Assembly: GCA_016718035.1 (NCBI GenBank) | Contig: JADKEK010000012.1 | Coordinates: 51,591-115,590 of the forward strand | Length of the DNA: 64,000 bases | Reading direction: 5' to 3' | Origin: Bacteroidota bacterium | GTDB taxonomy: Bacteria > Bacteroidota > Bacteroidia > Chitinophagales > BACL12 | Program-made: the position numbers and the translations under genes | In this document: positions 55,755 through 63,955 of the stretch, in pieces | How the letters are laid out: each line of letters starts with the position of its first letter | Numbering within the stretch: position 1 is the stretch's first letter | The notes under the pieces: model-generated | Seen by the model: only the letters and a program-made list of their open reading frames with translations | Database searches by the model: none | What the model was told of the DNA's origin: nothing

Positions 55755-55916
55755 ATGAAGAAAGTATACTCTTTTGTTCCGATGCAAGATTTTAAAGAAA
55801 TTTGGACTGATAAAAAGCTTTATGAAAAATACGGACTTACAAAAGAAGAAATTGATTTTATTGATTCAATGATTCGTCCTATGGACTTAACCCAAAATAA
55901 CGGAGACGATGAGTAA
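55755..55916 (+). CDS. Methyltransferase C-terminal segment
   Basis: 53 residues, KKVYSFVPMQDFKEIW to SMIRPMD, the standard ending of this methyltransferase type. Reading from here alone is an artefact of the frameshifts. Confidence 0.45.
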   Translation: MKKVYSFVPMQDFKEIWTDKKLYEKYGLTKEEIDFIDSMIRPMDLTQNNGDDE

Positions 55917-56166
55917 ACCCGAATTCTTCCCAAAGCGACCTGATGCAAATCCAACAATTTATGTTTATGAATTGATTGGTATACCAACGCATATTGGCTT
56001 ATTAAAAGTTGGTTATACAGTTCGTATATCCGAAAAAAGAATTGATGAACAAACTAAAACAGCAGGTATTAAATATAAGATTCTCCTTGAAGAATCTGCT
56101 ATGCGGAACGATGGCACTGCATTTATAGATAAAGACGTTCATAGATTATTAAGAAAGAAAAAATAA
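55909..56166 (+). CDS. T5orf172/GIY-YIG domain segment
   Basis: 85 residues covering the nuclease-like domain; ends in an A-rich run where the frame changes to NPEGEWFKCSLKEIKS. Confidence 0.55.
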   Translation: MSKPEFFPKRPDANPTIYVYELIGIPTHIGLLKVGYTVRISEKRIDEQTKTAGIKYKILLEESAMRNDGTAFIDKDVHRLLRKKK

Positions 56167-56265
56167 AAAATCCTGAAGGCGAATGGTTTAAATGTTCTTT
56201 GAAGGAAATTAAATCAACTTTAATTGAAATTAAAAGCGGCATAAAAAACGAAGACAATCGAACAC

Positions 56266-56772
56266 TTGATTTTGCAATGCGACCAGAACAAGTGGAAGCC
56301 GTTGGACAAAACAATTCAGTATTTTAAAAGTTTCAAAAAGGAAAACAAAAACAAAACTCCTCACTTTCTTTGGAATGCAAAAATGCGATTCGGAAAAACT
56401 TTTGCTACTTACCAATTGGCAAAGAAAATGGGTTGGACAAAAATATTGGTACTAACTTTTAAACCTGCGGTTCAAAGTGCTTGGGACGAAGATTTGCAAA
56501 CACATATTGACTTTAAAGGTTGGCAGTTCATTTCACGAAACGGTTTAAACTTTAAAGATGTCGACAAAAAGAAACCGTTTGTTTGCTTTGGTTCTTTTCA
56601 AGATTACTTAGGCAAAAACGAAGCAGGTGGTATTAAAGCAAGAAACGAATGGGTTCACGCAACAAATTGGGATTGCGTAGTATTTGATGAATATCATTAT
56701 GGTGCTTGGCGTGAAAATGCCAAAGACCTTTTTGAAGCGGAAGGAAAAAGAATTGGAATTTGGCGAAGGTGA
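56266..56772 (+). CDS. Helicase segment with motifs I and II
   Basis: True frame from about 56300 (DKTIQYFKSF) to 56745; has RFGKTFATYQLAKK and VVFDEYHYG. Confidence 0.5.
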   Translation: MILQCDQNKWKPLDKTIQYFKSFKKENKNKTPHFLWNAKMRFGKTFATYQLAKKMGWTKILVLTFKPAVQSAWDEDLQTHIDFKGWQFISRNGLNFKDVDKKKPFVCFGSFQDYLGKNEAGGIKARNEWVHATNWDCVVFDEYHYGAWRENAKDLFEAEGKRIGIWRR

Positions 56773-57019
56773 AGGCATAGAATATTTTGATGAAGAAACA
56801 ATGCCTATCACTACCAATCATTATTTATACTTATCAGGTACACCTTTTAGAGCCATAGCATCAGGCGAATTTATTGAAGAACAAATTTACAACTGGACTT
56901 ATTCAGACGAGCAAAAAGCAAAAGAAAATTGGAAGGGAAATCCAAACCCTTATGCTTCTTTACCAAGAATGGTAATGCTTACATATCAATTACCCGATTC
57001 TATTCGGAAATTGCAATGA
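56684..57019 (+). CDS. Helicase segment with motif III
   Basis: True frame from about 56745 (EKELEFGEGEGIEYF) to 57013; YLYLSGTPFRAIASG. Confidence 0.45.
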   Translation: MMNIIMVLGVKMPKTFLKRKEKELEFGEGEGIEYFDEETMPITTNHYLYLSGTPFRAIASGEFIEEQIYNWTYSDEQKAKENWKGNPNPYASLPRMVMLTYQLPDSIRKLQ

Positions 57020-57188
57020 AAGGTGAGTTTAACGAATTTGATTTAAATGTATTTTTCTCGGCTGACGGAGAGGGTAAAAAGCAAAATTCAAATACGAAAG
57101 TGAAGTTCAAAAGTGGTTAGACTTAATACGGGGTTCGTTTTCTGAAACAACAATTGACAATTTAAAATTAGGTGCAAAAAAGCCACCA

Positions 57189-58406
57189 TTGCCATTTTCT
57201 CACGCTCCATTATTAAATGTGCTTTCACATACATTTTGGTTTTTACCAACGGTAGCATCTTGCCACGCAATGAGTAATTTGATTGCACAAAAACAAAATA
57301 AATTCTATCACGATTATACAGTAGTTGTTGCAGCAGGAACAAGTGCAGGAGTTGGTGTTGAAGCATTACCTCCCGTTCAAGATGCAATGGAAAATCCACT
57401 TCAAACAAAAAGTATAACACTTTCTTGTGGTAAACTCACAACAGGTGTTTCAGTAAAACCGTGGACAGGAATTTTTATGTTGCGTAATTCTTCAAGTCCT
57501 GAAACCTATTTTCAAGCAGCATTTCGAGTGCAAACGCCTTGGGTAATTAAAAACCCCGACAGCAAATCACCCAACAAAGAAGAAATTCTAAAACAAGAAT
57601 GTTATGTTTTTGATTTTGCTCCCGACAGAGCATTGCGTCAAATTGCTGATTACAGTTGCCGTTTAAATGTAGGTGAATCCAATCCCGAAAAGAAAGTTGA
57701 GGAATTTATTCACTTCTTACCAGTCTTAGCTTATGACGGCAGTTCGATGAAACAAGTTGATGCCGCAGGAATTTTAGATATGGCAATGAGTGGCACTACC
57801 GCTACCCTTTTGGCAAGACGTTGGGAAAGTGCATTGCTTGTAAATGTTGACAACAATACATTGCAACGCCTAATGAACAACGAAGATGCTATGAAAGCAT
57901 TAATGAGCATTGAAGGCTTTAGAAATTTGAATCAAGACATTGAAACCATTATCAATAAATCAGAATCCGTTAAGAAAACAAAGAGTGAAGCAAACGATAG
58001 AGAACTTTCTAAAAAAGAGAAAAAGGAATTAACAGATGAAGAAAAAGAATATAAAACGATTCGCAAACAAATTCAAGAAAAGCTAATCAAGTTTGCCACC
58101 CGTGTTCCTGTATTTATGTACCTAACAGACTACCGAGAAAGAAGTTTAAAGGATGTAATTACACAACTTGAACCCGGACTTTTTAAAAAGGTAACAGGTT
58201 TGAATGTAAAAGACTTTGAATTGTTGGTTAGCCTTGGCGTATTCAACAGTGCTTTAATGAACGATGCTGTTTATAAATTCAAACGTTACGAAGATGCAAG
58301 TTTGGTTTACATCGGAATTAACAAGCACGAAGGCGAGGACGTTGGTTTGTACGACACAGTAATTAGTTCAAAGGAATACAAGGAAAGTTTTGTAAATGAA
58401 GATTAG
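57189..58406 (+). CDS. Helicase C-terminal segment
   Basis: 405 residues; true frame starts near 57090 (AKFKYESEVQKWLDLIRGSF). Contains the second RecA-like domain and a long helical tail with a Lys/Glu-rich coiled-coil stretch (about residue 262-300). Confidence 0.6.
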   Translation: MPFSHAPLLNVLSHTFWFLPTVASCHAMSNLIAQKQNKFYHDYTVVVAAGTSAGVGVEALPPVQDAMENPLQTKSITLSCGKLTTGVSVKPWTGIFMLRNSSSPETYFQAAFRVQTPWVIKNPDSKSPNKEEILKQECYVFDFAPDRALRQIADYSCRLNVGESNPEKKVEEFIHFLPVLAYDGSSMKQVDAAGILDMAMSGTTATLLARRWESALLVNVDNNTLQRLMNNEDAMKALMSIEGFRNLNQDIETIINKSESVKKTKSEANDRELSKKEKKELTDEEKEYKTIRKQIQEKLIKFATRVPVFMYLTDYRERSLKDVITQLEPGLFKKVTGLNVKDFELLVSLGVFNSALMNDAVYKFKRYEDASLVYIGINKHEGEDVGLYDTVISSKEYKESFVNED

Positions 58407-58408
58407 TT

Positions 58409-58687
58409 ATGAAAAGTCTATTTGAAAAAGAAGAAAAGGAAATTGCCTTAAATCAGCTCAAAGTTGATTTGATTTCGCGTTTCTATCCTTTTGCAAAAGA
58501 TGAAGTTTTAAAATACAAGTCCGTTTTGAACTTTGACCGCTATCATTTAATGAACAATGATTCAATTCAATGGGACACTAACTTACTCGACAGCTTAGAT
58601 GCAAAAATTGATTGGTCAGCACTTTGGAAAATAAAGAACACAAAACTAGACTTTGCCTTCTTCAAAAAAATACGAATCCAAAATTGA
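58409..58687 (+). CDS. Trp-repeat protein, segment 1
   Basis: N-terminal 90 residues, with the first repeats; shift in the A run near 58672. Confidence 0.45.
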   Translation: MKSLFEKEEKEIALNQLKVDLISRFYPFAKDEVLKYKSVLNFDRYHLMNNDSIQWDTNLLDSLDAKIDWSALWKIKNTKLDFAFFKKIRIQN

Positions 58688-59021
58688 ATTTAGTTCAATT
58701 TATCTATCTAATAACATTGAATGGTCTGATGATTTACTCACAGAATATGGTGACAAATTTGACTGGAGCAAATGGCTAATTACAAAGGAGCCATTATCAA
58801 CTATAGGCAATCTAAGGCGATTCAAAGATAAATTAGATTGGAGTATTGTTTCGCAGAGTATCAATCTCGAATTTAATGAAAAGGTAATTGAGGAATTCGC
58901 TGAAAAATGGGATTGGGAAAAACTTTCATTAAATAAAAATCTTCCTCTATCAGTTGAGTTTATTCAAAAACACACCGACCAGCTTGACTTTGACGCATTA
59001 TCACTAAATCCAAAAGTATAG
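58653..59021 (+). CDS. Trp-repeat protein, segment 2
   Basis: Four repeats from YESKIEFSSIYLSNN; shift near 59017 continues as SIELIYKHPTSKKWNW. Confidence 0.5.
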   Translation: MPSSKKYESKIEFSSIYLSNNIEWSDDLLTEYGDKFDWSKWLITKEPLSTIGNLRRFKDKLDWSIVSQSINLEFNEKVIEEFAEKWDWEKLSLNKNLPLSVEFIQKHTDQLDFDALSLNPKV

Positions 59022-59170
59022 AATTAATTTATAAACATCCAACTTCAAAAAAATGGAACTGGGAAAAGGTTGTTTGGAATCCTTCAATAATATACAATAA
59101 AGAATCATTTGATTTTGTTTTTAGCCATTACAAAAGAAATTATGAAACAAAAGAATTTGAAAATCCCATA

Positions 59171-59689
59171 TTGAAGAAAATGGCGTTGCCGTCATTTCTA
59201 TTTCGGATTTTTTCACGACAGCAAAACGACATTAGTTACTTTTTGCAGGAAGAATTCCTCAAATACTTTCCTTGGGAAAACCTTTGTAAATTTTGTAATA
59301 CTAAGTTGACGATGGAGTTTATTGAAAAATATAAAGACAAATTGAACTTTAAAGAATCAGAGTTTATAAGAAACCACTGTGAGATTATTACAAAAGAATT
59401 TATCTTAGCCAATTTCGATTTATTTAACTTACAATATTATCCGTTCTACTATCTTCCTATAACTATGGAACTGGTTAGCAAATTTGAAAGCAAGATAAAC
59501 TGGAACAACCTTTCGAGTTGCGAAAAACTTGACTGGACTTGGGAATATATTGATATACATTTTGACAAATTCAACTTGTTTCTACTTGGTGAAAACAAAG
59601 GAATTTATGAGAAATTAATTAGAGCTAAATTAACGAACCAAGAGATTTTAGATTTCCTAGACAACGAACTAACAAAGGGACGAATATGA
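59171..59689 (+). CDS. Trp-repeat protein, segment 3
   Basis: 172 residues with the last repeats and natural C-terminus; the true frame runs from about 59017. Confidence 0.5.
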   Translation: MKKMALPSFLFRIFSRQQNDISYFLQEEFLKYFPWENLCKFCNTKLTMEFIEKYKDKLNFKESEFIRNHCEIITKEFILANFDLFNLQYYPFYYLPITMELVSKFESKINWNNLSSCEKLDWTWEYIDIHFDKFNLFLLGENKGIYEKLIRAKLTNQEILDFLDNELTKGRI

Positions 59690-59839
59690 GAAGAATCCAA
59701 TGCAATTTGAAAGCACAAAGAAAAGCGAGGCAAATGACCACATGACTAAAATTATTTACAGAGTCAATAAATAAAAACTATGATAATGTATATAGTTCAA
59801 AAAGGATGTTATGAGAATTTTTTAAACGAAAATTAGAAA

Positions 59840-60616
59840 ATGAACATTAATTCAGTAACAGATTTAGTAAATTTTGTAATTTCATCAGAATTGGAGCAAT
59901 TCAAGCAAGATTATGATGTAGAACCAATACCTAAATCACAAGACATTAGTTCTCTTTCAATTGAGTGGCTTTGTTATTATTGTAAAGAACAAGTTGCCAA
60001 CGATACTAAAAACGCAATTATATCCTTTGTTGATAATGTTCTACAAACTAAGGATTACAAATATATAGGTTGGCGTAGGATACCGGCTTTACTCGCCACT
60101 GCATTTACATTGACAGGGAAAGAATATTACTTAAACGACTTACTTAATAATTTAGCTTGCCATCAATCATCAAGAGAGTTTATTTGTAAGGCACTCACGG
60201 TTATCTGTCCAACCCTACCATTTGATAATGAATTTTTCCAGTCTTCAGTTTTGAGCAATTTGGAAAAACGACATGGTTTTTATGAAATATCAACTATCTT
60301 ATTGCTTAATTCCAATGGAGATCATGATATGAAGGAAAAATGGTTAATTGAAAACTTGGAGTCCGAACCTTTAAAAGGAAATACTTTTCTATCAGATTGG
60401 ACTACCGGGAAAGTTTATAAAGCCGAATTCTTCCAAAATACATTAAATGCAATTAAAAGTCACGTATTATTTAGAATATTAAAACATGGATATTTATATA
60501 ACAATCAGTACAACCTTTTTAATGACAATAAAAAAGTTTTCGCGAGAACTTTAGATGTTTTTCATGATGAGCATCCATTAGACACAGAGACATTTGAATT
60601 CAGGAAAAAGGAATAA
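59840..60616 (+). CDS. Unknown helical protein
   Basis: 258 residues, intact, no signal peptide. Helix-rich with Leu/Asn pattern (WRRIPALLATAFTLTGKEYY, HQSSREFICKALTVICP), which could be an irregular HEAT-type scaffold. 150 bases separate it from the Trp-repeat gene, so it may have its own promoter. No family known to me. Confidence 0.55.
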   Translation: MNINSVTDLVNFVISSELEQFKQDYDVEPIPKSQDISSLSIEWLCYYCKEQVANDTKNAIISFVDNVLQTKDYKYIGWRRIPALLATAFTLTGKEYYLNDLLNNLACHQSSREFICKALTVICPTLPFDNEFFQSSVLSNLEKRHGFYEISTILLLNSNGDHDMKEKWLIENLESEPLKGNTFLSDWTTGKVYKAEFFQNTLNAIKSHVLFRILKHGYLYNNQYNLFNDNKKVFARTLDVFHDEHPLDTETFEFRKKE

Positions 60617-60701
60617 TATAAGTATATTGCAGTATATTATAATTTAAAAAAATTACAATGCTTAAATAGTAACGTTTTTACTAACTAGAATATATTCAAT
60701 T

Positions 60702-61160
60702 ATGCAAATACCAATCGGAATGATTATTACATCAGTAATGCACATTAATGAATCTAAAGCCCAGTTATTTGGTTTTTGGTATTATAAGGATTTGTATGTG
60801 CCACAATCACAAGAGGAAAAGCAAAAGGTGTTTTCGGATTTGCTTTTCGAGAAGTGCAAACAATTAAAAATTATTGGTAGCTTAGCACAAATAAGTGATA
60901 TATTGATGCAAGCCGATCGCTTTCAAAGTTTAGATGAAGATGCCAATAAATTATTTACTATTTTAATTGACAAATTGGAAGATTCACCCAATACTTCAAT
61001 TGCCTTCGATGATGTAATGAACCCAAAGGGCACAGGGCTTGCTATAGATACTGTCTGTGAATTTGATGAAACTATCGATTCTATAAGGAATAAGATATTT
61101 GCAAATACGGATTTTATTGAGTTGCAATTATCTGAAAACTGGACTTTTTTTAATCTTTAA
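60702..61160 (+). CDS. Unknown small cytosolic protein
   Basis: 152 residues, intact. Alpha/beta pattern beginning MQIPIGMIITSVMHINESKA and a C-terminal IELQLSENWTFFNL. Looks like an immunity- or partner-type protein by size and position, without a recognised family. Confidence 0.5.
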   Translation: MQIPIGMIITSVMHINESKAQLFGFWYYKDLYVPQSQEEKQKVFSDLLFEKCKQLKIIGSLAQISDILMQADRFQSLDEDANKLFTILIDKLEDSPNTSIAFDDVMNPKGTGLAIDTVCEFDETIDSIRNKIFANTDFIELQLSENWTFFNL

Positions 61161-61171
61161 AATATACAAAT

Positions 61172-61398
61172 ATGGCGCATTATGTTAAATTTTCCAATCC
61201 CCCAAGTCGCTTAGGTAAAACTGATATTGAGTTTGAAGTTTGGGACGATAATGAGAAAATAGGGATACTCTAATAAGTAAAGGCGCACTCGTTTGGAAGC
61301 CTGGTGGTAATAAAACTAACGGTTACAAAATGAGTTGGTGGCGCTTGAATGACCTAATGGCTGAAAGTGGCACCAAAATTAAATTCAGTAAAAAATAA
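61172..61398 (+). pseudogene. Small conserved protein, one frameshift
   Basis: ATG at 61172 starts MAHYVKFSNPPSRLGKTDIE and continues FEVWDDNEKIG; after a one-base change near 61262 it reads LISKGALVWKPGG, then KMSWWRLNDLMAESGTKIKF to a stop at 61398. About 75 residues. The 'GTLxISKGxxxWxP...LSWxxFxxLM' pattern occurs in many small bacterial proteins of unknown function often found in defence regions. Confidence 0.5.
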
Positions 61399-61446
61399 TT
61401 TTGAATGGTTCATTTTTAAAAGGGCTTAAACAATTCGGTTAATCTA

Positions 61447-61904
61447 ATGTCAATCAAAGTATGGGCAAAGTGAATATTTCGAAAACGTATATTCTCATTT
61501 CCCATTGAGTAGAAACCAGCTATTCTTTTTCGCGAAATTCCACAGTGGGGCTGAATTTGCAGATTATTGGAAAAATTCACTAGTAGAAGGGAATTCATCG
61601 AAAATCAACAATAAAGAATACCTTCTATCTTTGAAAAAGAGCATTGGTATTCACTTTATGTGTGGGGAAATGGGAGGATTTGAACAGCAGGATAACTGAA
61701 CATTTGTATAAACCAAGTAACATAAATACTTATGCGTTCGGACTCTATGAAAGAAGCAAACTACTTGAACATGCTGAAATAAGGGTTTATTTTCAAGAAG
61801 TTTGTTTATTCAACAAAAACTACCAAAGTGAAATTCAATATATACTTACCTCATTGGAAAGTGAAATTAGAAAAAGTAAAGATCCTTGGATTGGAATACA
61901 GTAA
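61447..61904 (+). pseudogene. Small GIY-YIG-like nuclease, frameshifted
   Basis: Joined reading from ATG 61447 gives about 150 residues: MSIKVWAK, then SEYFENVYSHFPLSRNQLF, NNKRIPSIFEKEHWYSLYVG, KWEDLNSRITEHLY and FGLYERSKLLEHAEIRVYF. WYSLYVGKWEDLNSRITEHL fits the GIY-YIG strand-helix core (Y..YVGk..dl..Ri..H). Breaks near 61470, 61610 and 61660, in A runs and a TG repeat. The open piece at 61644-61904 covers the second half. This call depends on joining the frames. Confidence 0.45.
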
Positions 61905-61911
61905 TTAAATA

Positions 61912-62172
61912 ATGAAAGACAATGAAATCAAATTTATGAATAAGAATAATTATACTGCTTTAATAATAATTTCATCAATAAGTATTTTAATTTGTGCAAT
62001 TGTTTTTTTAATATTTCCGACTAATTTTTCATATCAATATAATTATTTTGAAGACGGGAGTTTAAAGTCCTACACCAGACAGGAGAAGCAAAATTTTACG
62101 TTAGCTGGTACAGTTTTTTCCTCTCATTTTCAAGCCTCACTTTATTCTTATTTTTATATAAGAAAATATTAG
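61912..62172 (+). CDS. Two-TM protein, first segment
   Basis: TM1 and the outer loop; the last dozen residues are out of frame. Confidence 0.4.
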   Translation: MKDNEIKFMNKNNYTALIIISSISILICAIVFLIFPTNFSYQYNYFEDGSLKSYTRQEKQNFTLAGTVFSSHFQASLYSYFYIRKY

Positions 62173-62219
62173 TAAAAAAAGTCAGTTCATTACATGAAAG
62201 AAATATCGTAGATAACAGT

Positions 62220-62636
62220 TTGATGTTAATAGATGCTCTATTTGAAACTTATGTTTTAATACTGGAGGATATTTACACTACAGACACTGATTTTTTATAC
62301 TTGGAATTAAATATAGAACGGGATTATGAAAAGAGATTTATTATGGAGGTAAAATATTTGCTACTATCCTTGACCCATATCAAAATATTTGAAACAATCA
62401 CACAACAAAATTTAATAAAAAGACTTTCTGTGGATGAAAGAATAAAATTTAATTTAATCTCTAACCAAGCGTTTGAAAAAGCAATTAATTTTACGAGAGC
62501 CAATCAGATCCTTCGGGAATTTGACTTTAATCTCATAGCCTTCAGAGAAATAATAAATAATTATTCGAATAAAACAGATGTTGAAATTAAATCTATTTTC
62601 TTTTATAAAATCGACGTAATTTCCTCTAAAGATTGA
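62220..62636 (+). CDS. Two-TM protein, second segment
   Basis: Helical C-terminal domain; true frame begins near 62140 with TM2. Confidence 0.45.
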   Translation: MMLIDALFETYVLILEDIYTTDTDFLYLELNIERDYEKRFIMEVKYLLLSLTHIKIFETITQQNLIKRLSVDERIKFNLISNQAFEKAINFTRANQILREFDFNLIAFREIINNYSNKTDVEIKSIFFYKIDVISSKD

Positions 62637-62699
62637 GAGTGTAAATTAAACTGTGTCAAAATTCAAAAATTATTATGAATTTTGAAAACCAGTTAAAAA

Positions 62700-63923
62700 A
62701 TGGAAAAACAGAAACCAGACTTCGACTACGAAGCACTTAAGAAAAAGACCATCGAGCAATTTCGCTCTGGCAAAAGCCTATTTGGCAAGGATGGCGCGTT
62801 TGCGCCTTTATTAAAACAGTTTTTAGAAGCGGCCTTAGAGTCGGAACTTGATGCTCATTTGGATGAAGACCAGCGGGATCAGGGCAATCGCAAGAATGGC
62901 CGAACTACAAAAAAGTTAAAAACGGCCGAAGGCACTATTGAGATATCAACGCCCCGTGATCGTGATAGCGAATTTGAACCCCAAATTGTTCGTAAACGAG
63001 AAACGATTTTAGCAGAGAGTTTGGAACAAAAAATCATTGGTTTATATGGGTTAGGAATGAGCTTTAGAGACATCTCAGCACATATAAAAGAGATGTATGA
63101 TACAGATATCTCTGCGGCAACATTATCGAGCATTACAGATAAAGTAATACCCATGGTAACCGAATGGCAAAGTCGTCCATTAGAGTCGTTGTATTGCATT
63201 ATTTGGATGGATGCCATGTATTATAAAGTGAAGCAAGATCACAAAATGGTTACTCGCTGTGTATATAATATTTTAGGCGTTACAACAGAAGGAAAAAAGG
63301 ATGTATTAGGCTGTTACGTGAATGAAGCAGAAGGAGCCAACTTTTGGTTAAGCGTATTAACTGATTTACAAAATAGAGGTGTAAATGATATTTTAATCGC
63401 CTGCACTGATAACCTAAAAGGCTTTACAGAAGCCATTTCTACAGTGTTTGCGCAAACAGATGTGCAGAGCTGCGTAGTTCATCAAATACGCAACTCATTA
63501 AAATATGTAGCGAGCAAGGACCAAAAGGAATTTATGCAAAACTTAAAGCCGGTATACCAGGCAGTAAATATTGAAGCGGCAGAAATGGAGCTTGAAAAAC
63601 TAGCAGAAAAATGGAGTAAAAAATATCCGGTAGTAATAGAATCTTGGCAACGTAATTGGAGCAAATTAAGCACCTACTTTAAATATCCGGCTGCCATTCG
63701 AAAATTAATTTATACCACAAATACCATCGAAGGTTACCATCGTCAGATAAGAAAAGTAACCAAAACCAAAGGCGCTTTTACGAGTGATATGGCCTTATTA
63801 AAATTAATTTATTTAGCTACACAAAACATACAAAAAAAATGGACTGCGCCATTGCATAATTGGGGAATAACAGTCTCCCAACTTAGCATCATTTTTGGCA
63901 ACCGATTAAGCTTAAATATTTAA
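62700..63923 (+). CDS. IS256 (mutator) family transposase
   Basis: 407 residues, intact. IS256 hallmarks: LKQFLEAALESELDAHLDED near the N-terminus, RNGRTTKKL-like basic segment, and the DDE triad in IIWMDAMYYKV (Asp), IACTDNLKGFTEAI (Asp) and YTTNTIEGYHRQIRK (Glu), with CVVHQIRNSLKYV between them. It performs copy-out transposition through a circular intermediate in this family. Frame is unbroken, unlike the genes just upstream. Confidence 0.95.
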   Translation: MEKQKPDFDYEALKKKTIEQFRSGKSLFGKDGAFAPLLKQFLEAALESELDAHLDEDQRDQGNRKNGRTTKKLKTAEGTIEISTPRDRDSEFEPQIVRKRETILAESLEQKIIGLYGLGMSFRDISAHIKEMYDTDISAATLSSITDKVIPMVTEWQSRPLESLYCIIWMDAMYYKVKQDHKMVTRCVYNILGVTTEGKKDVLGCYVNEAEGANFWLSVLTDLQNRGVNDILIACTDNLKGFTEAISTVFAQTDVQSCVVHQIRNSLKYVASKDQKEFMQNLKPVYQAVNIEAAEMELEKLAEKWSKKYPVVIESWQRNWSKLSTYFKYPAAIRKLIYTTNTIEGYHRQIRKVTKTKGAFTSDMALLKLIYLATQNIQKKWTAPLHNWGITVSQLSIIFGNRLSLNI

Positions 63924-63955
63924 TTGTGCGTATATTAATGATAAACTTTAATTTT

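Larger units (their letters stand above)
54364..55916 (+). pseudogene. Eco57I-type N6-adenine DNA methyltransferase, many frameshifts
   Basis: Starts at ATG 54364 inside the previous gene. Joined frames read NDEVFTPPNLVNQILDLLP, AKFLDPVSKSGVFLREIAK (motif I), TWENGKCSHCGASQEVYDRE (a Cys/His cluster), KFDVIVGNPPYQLND (catalytic NPPY, 54920-54931), LSMIIPARWFTGGRGLDEF, FPGVEIKGGVCYFLWE, GETFPHQIVNIPILGEPNT and the C-terminus KKVYSFVPMQDF to MIRPMDL. This is the full order of an Eco57I-family methyltransferase with target-recognition part. Breaks near 54735, 54890, 54975, 55115, 55455, 55725 and 55740. About 515 residues. ATG of the GIY-YIG-helicase gene overlaps its stop. Confidence 0.7.
55909..58406 (+). 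pseudogene. T5orf172/GIY-YIG nuclease-helicase restriction protein, frameshifted
   Basis: About 830 residues when joined. The N-terminal domain (YVYELIGIPTHIGLLKVGYT, residues 15-95) is a T5orf172/GIY-YIG-type nuclease. Then LDFAMRPEQVEAVDKTIQYF and WNAKMRFGKTFATYQLAKKM (motif I of a DEAD-like helicase), WDCVVFDEYHYGAW (motif II), YLSGTPFRAIASGEF (III), GKLTTGVSVKPWTGIFML and ETYFQAAFRVQTPW (VI). Breaks lie near 56160, 56300, 56745, 57013 and 57090, several in G or A runs. With the two methyltransferase genes just upstream it forms a restriction-modification locus; the ATG overlaps the methyltransferase stop. Confidence 0.75.
58409..59689 (+). pseudogene. Trp-repeat protein following the restriction gene, two frameshifts
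   Basis: About 425 residues when joined across an A7 run near 58672 and an AAAA run near 59017. It is built of degenerate units of about 24 residues with (F/L)xWxxL(S/W)xNxxL then a helix ending in (E/D)KxD: for example FDWSKWLITKEPLS, LDWSIVSQSINLEF, WDWEKLSLNKNLPL, WNWEKVVWNPSII, INWNNLSSCEKL and LDWTWEYIDIHF. No enzyme motif is seen. It starts 2 bases after the helicase gene, so it belongs to the same transcript and may serve as an accessory or inhibitor-type partner; that role is inferred. Confidence 0.6.
61912..62636 (+). pseudogene. Two-TM protein with cytosolic C-domain, one frameshift
   Basis: About 240 residues when joined over a T run near 62140. TM1 (ALIIISSISILICAIVFLIF, residues 16-35), a short outer loop (YFEDGSLKSYTRQEK), TM2 (ASLLFLFLYKKILV) and a helical cytosolic part (LMLIDALFETYVLILEDIY to the end). 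Two TM helices plus a small effector-like domain recall membrane effectors of defence systems, but no motif supports this. It is 7 bases after the GIY-YIG-like gene and just before the IS256 element. Confidence 0.5.

Noticed and set aside
41503..62636. Programmed ribosomal frameshifting as explanation for the broken genes
   Set aside because: Too many sites, in both directions and without common slippery sequences or downstream structures.
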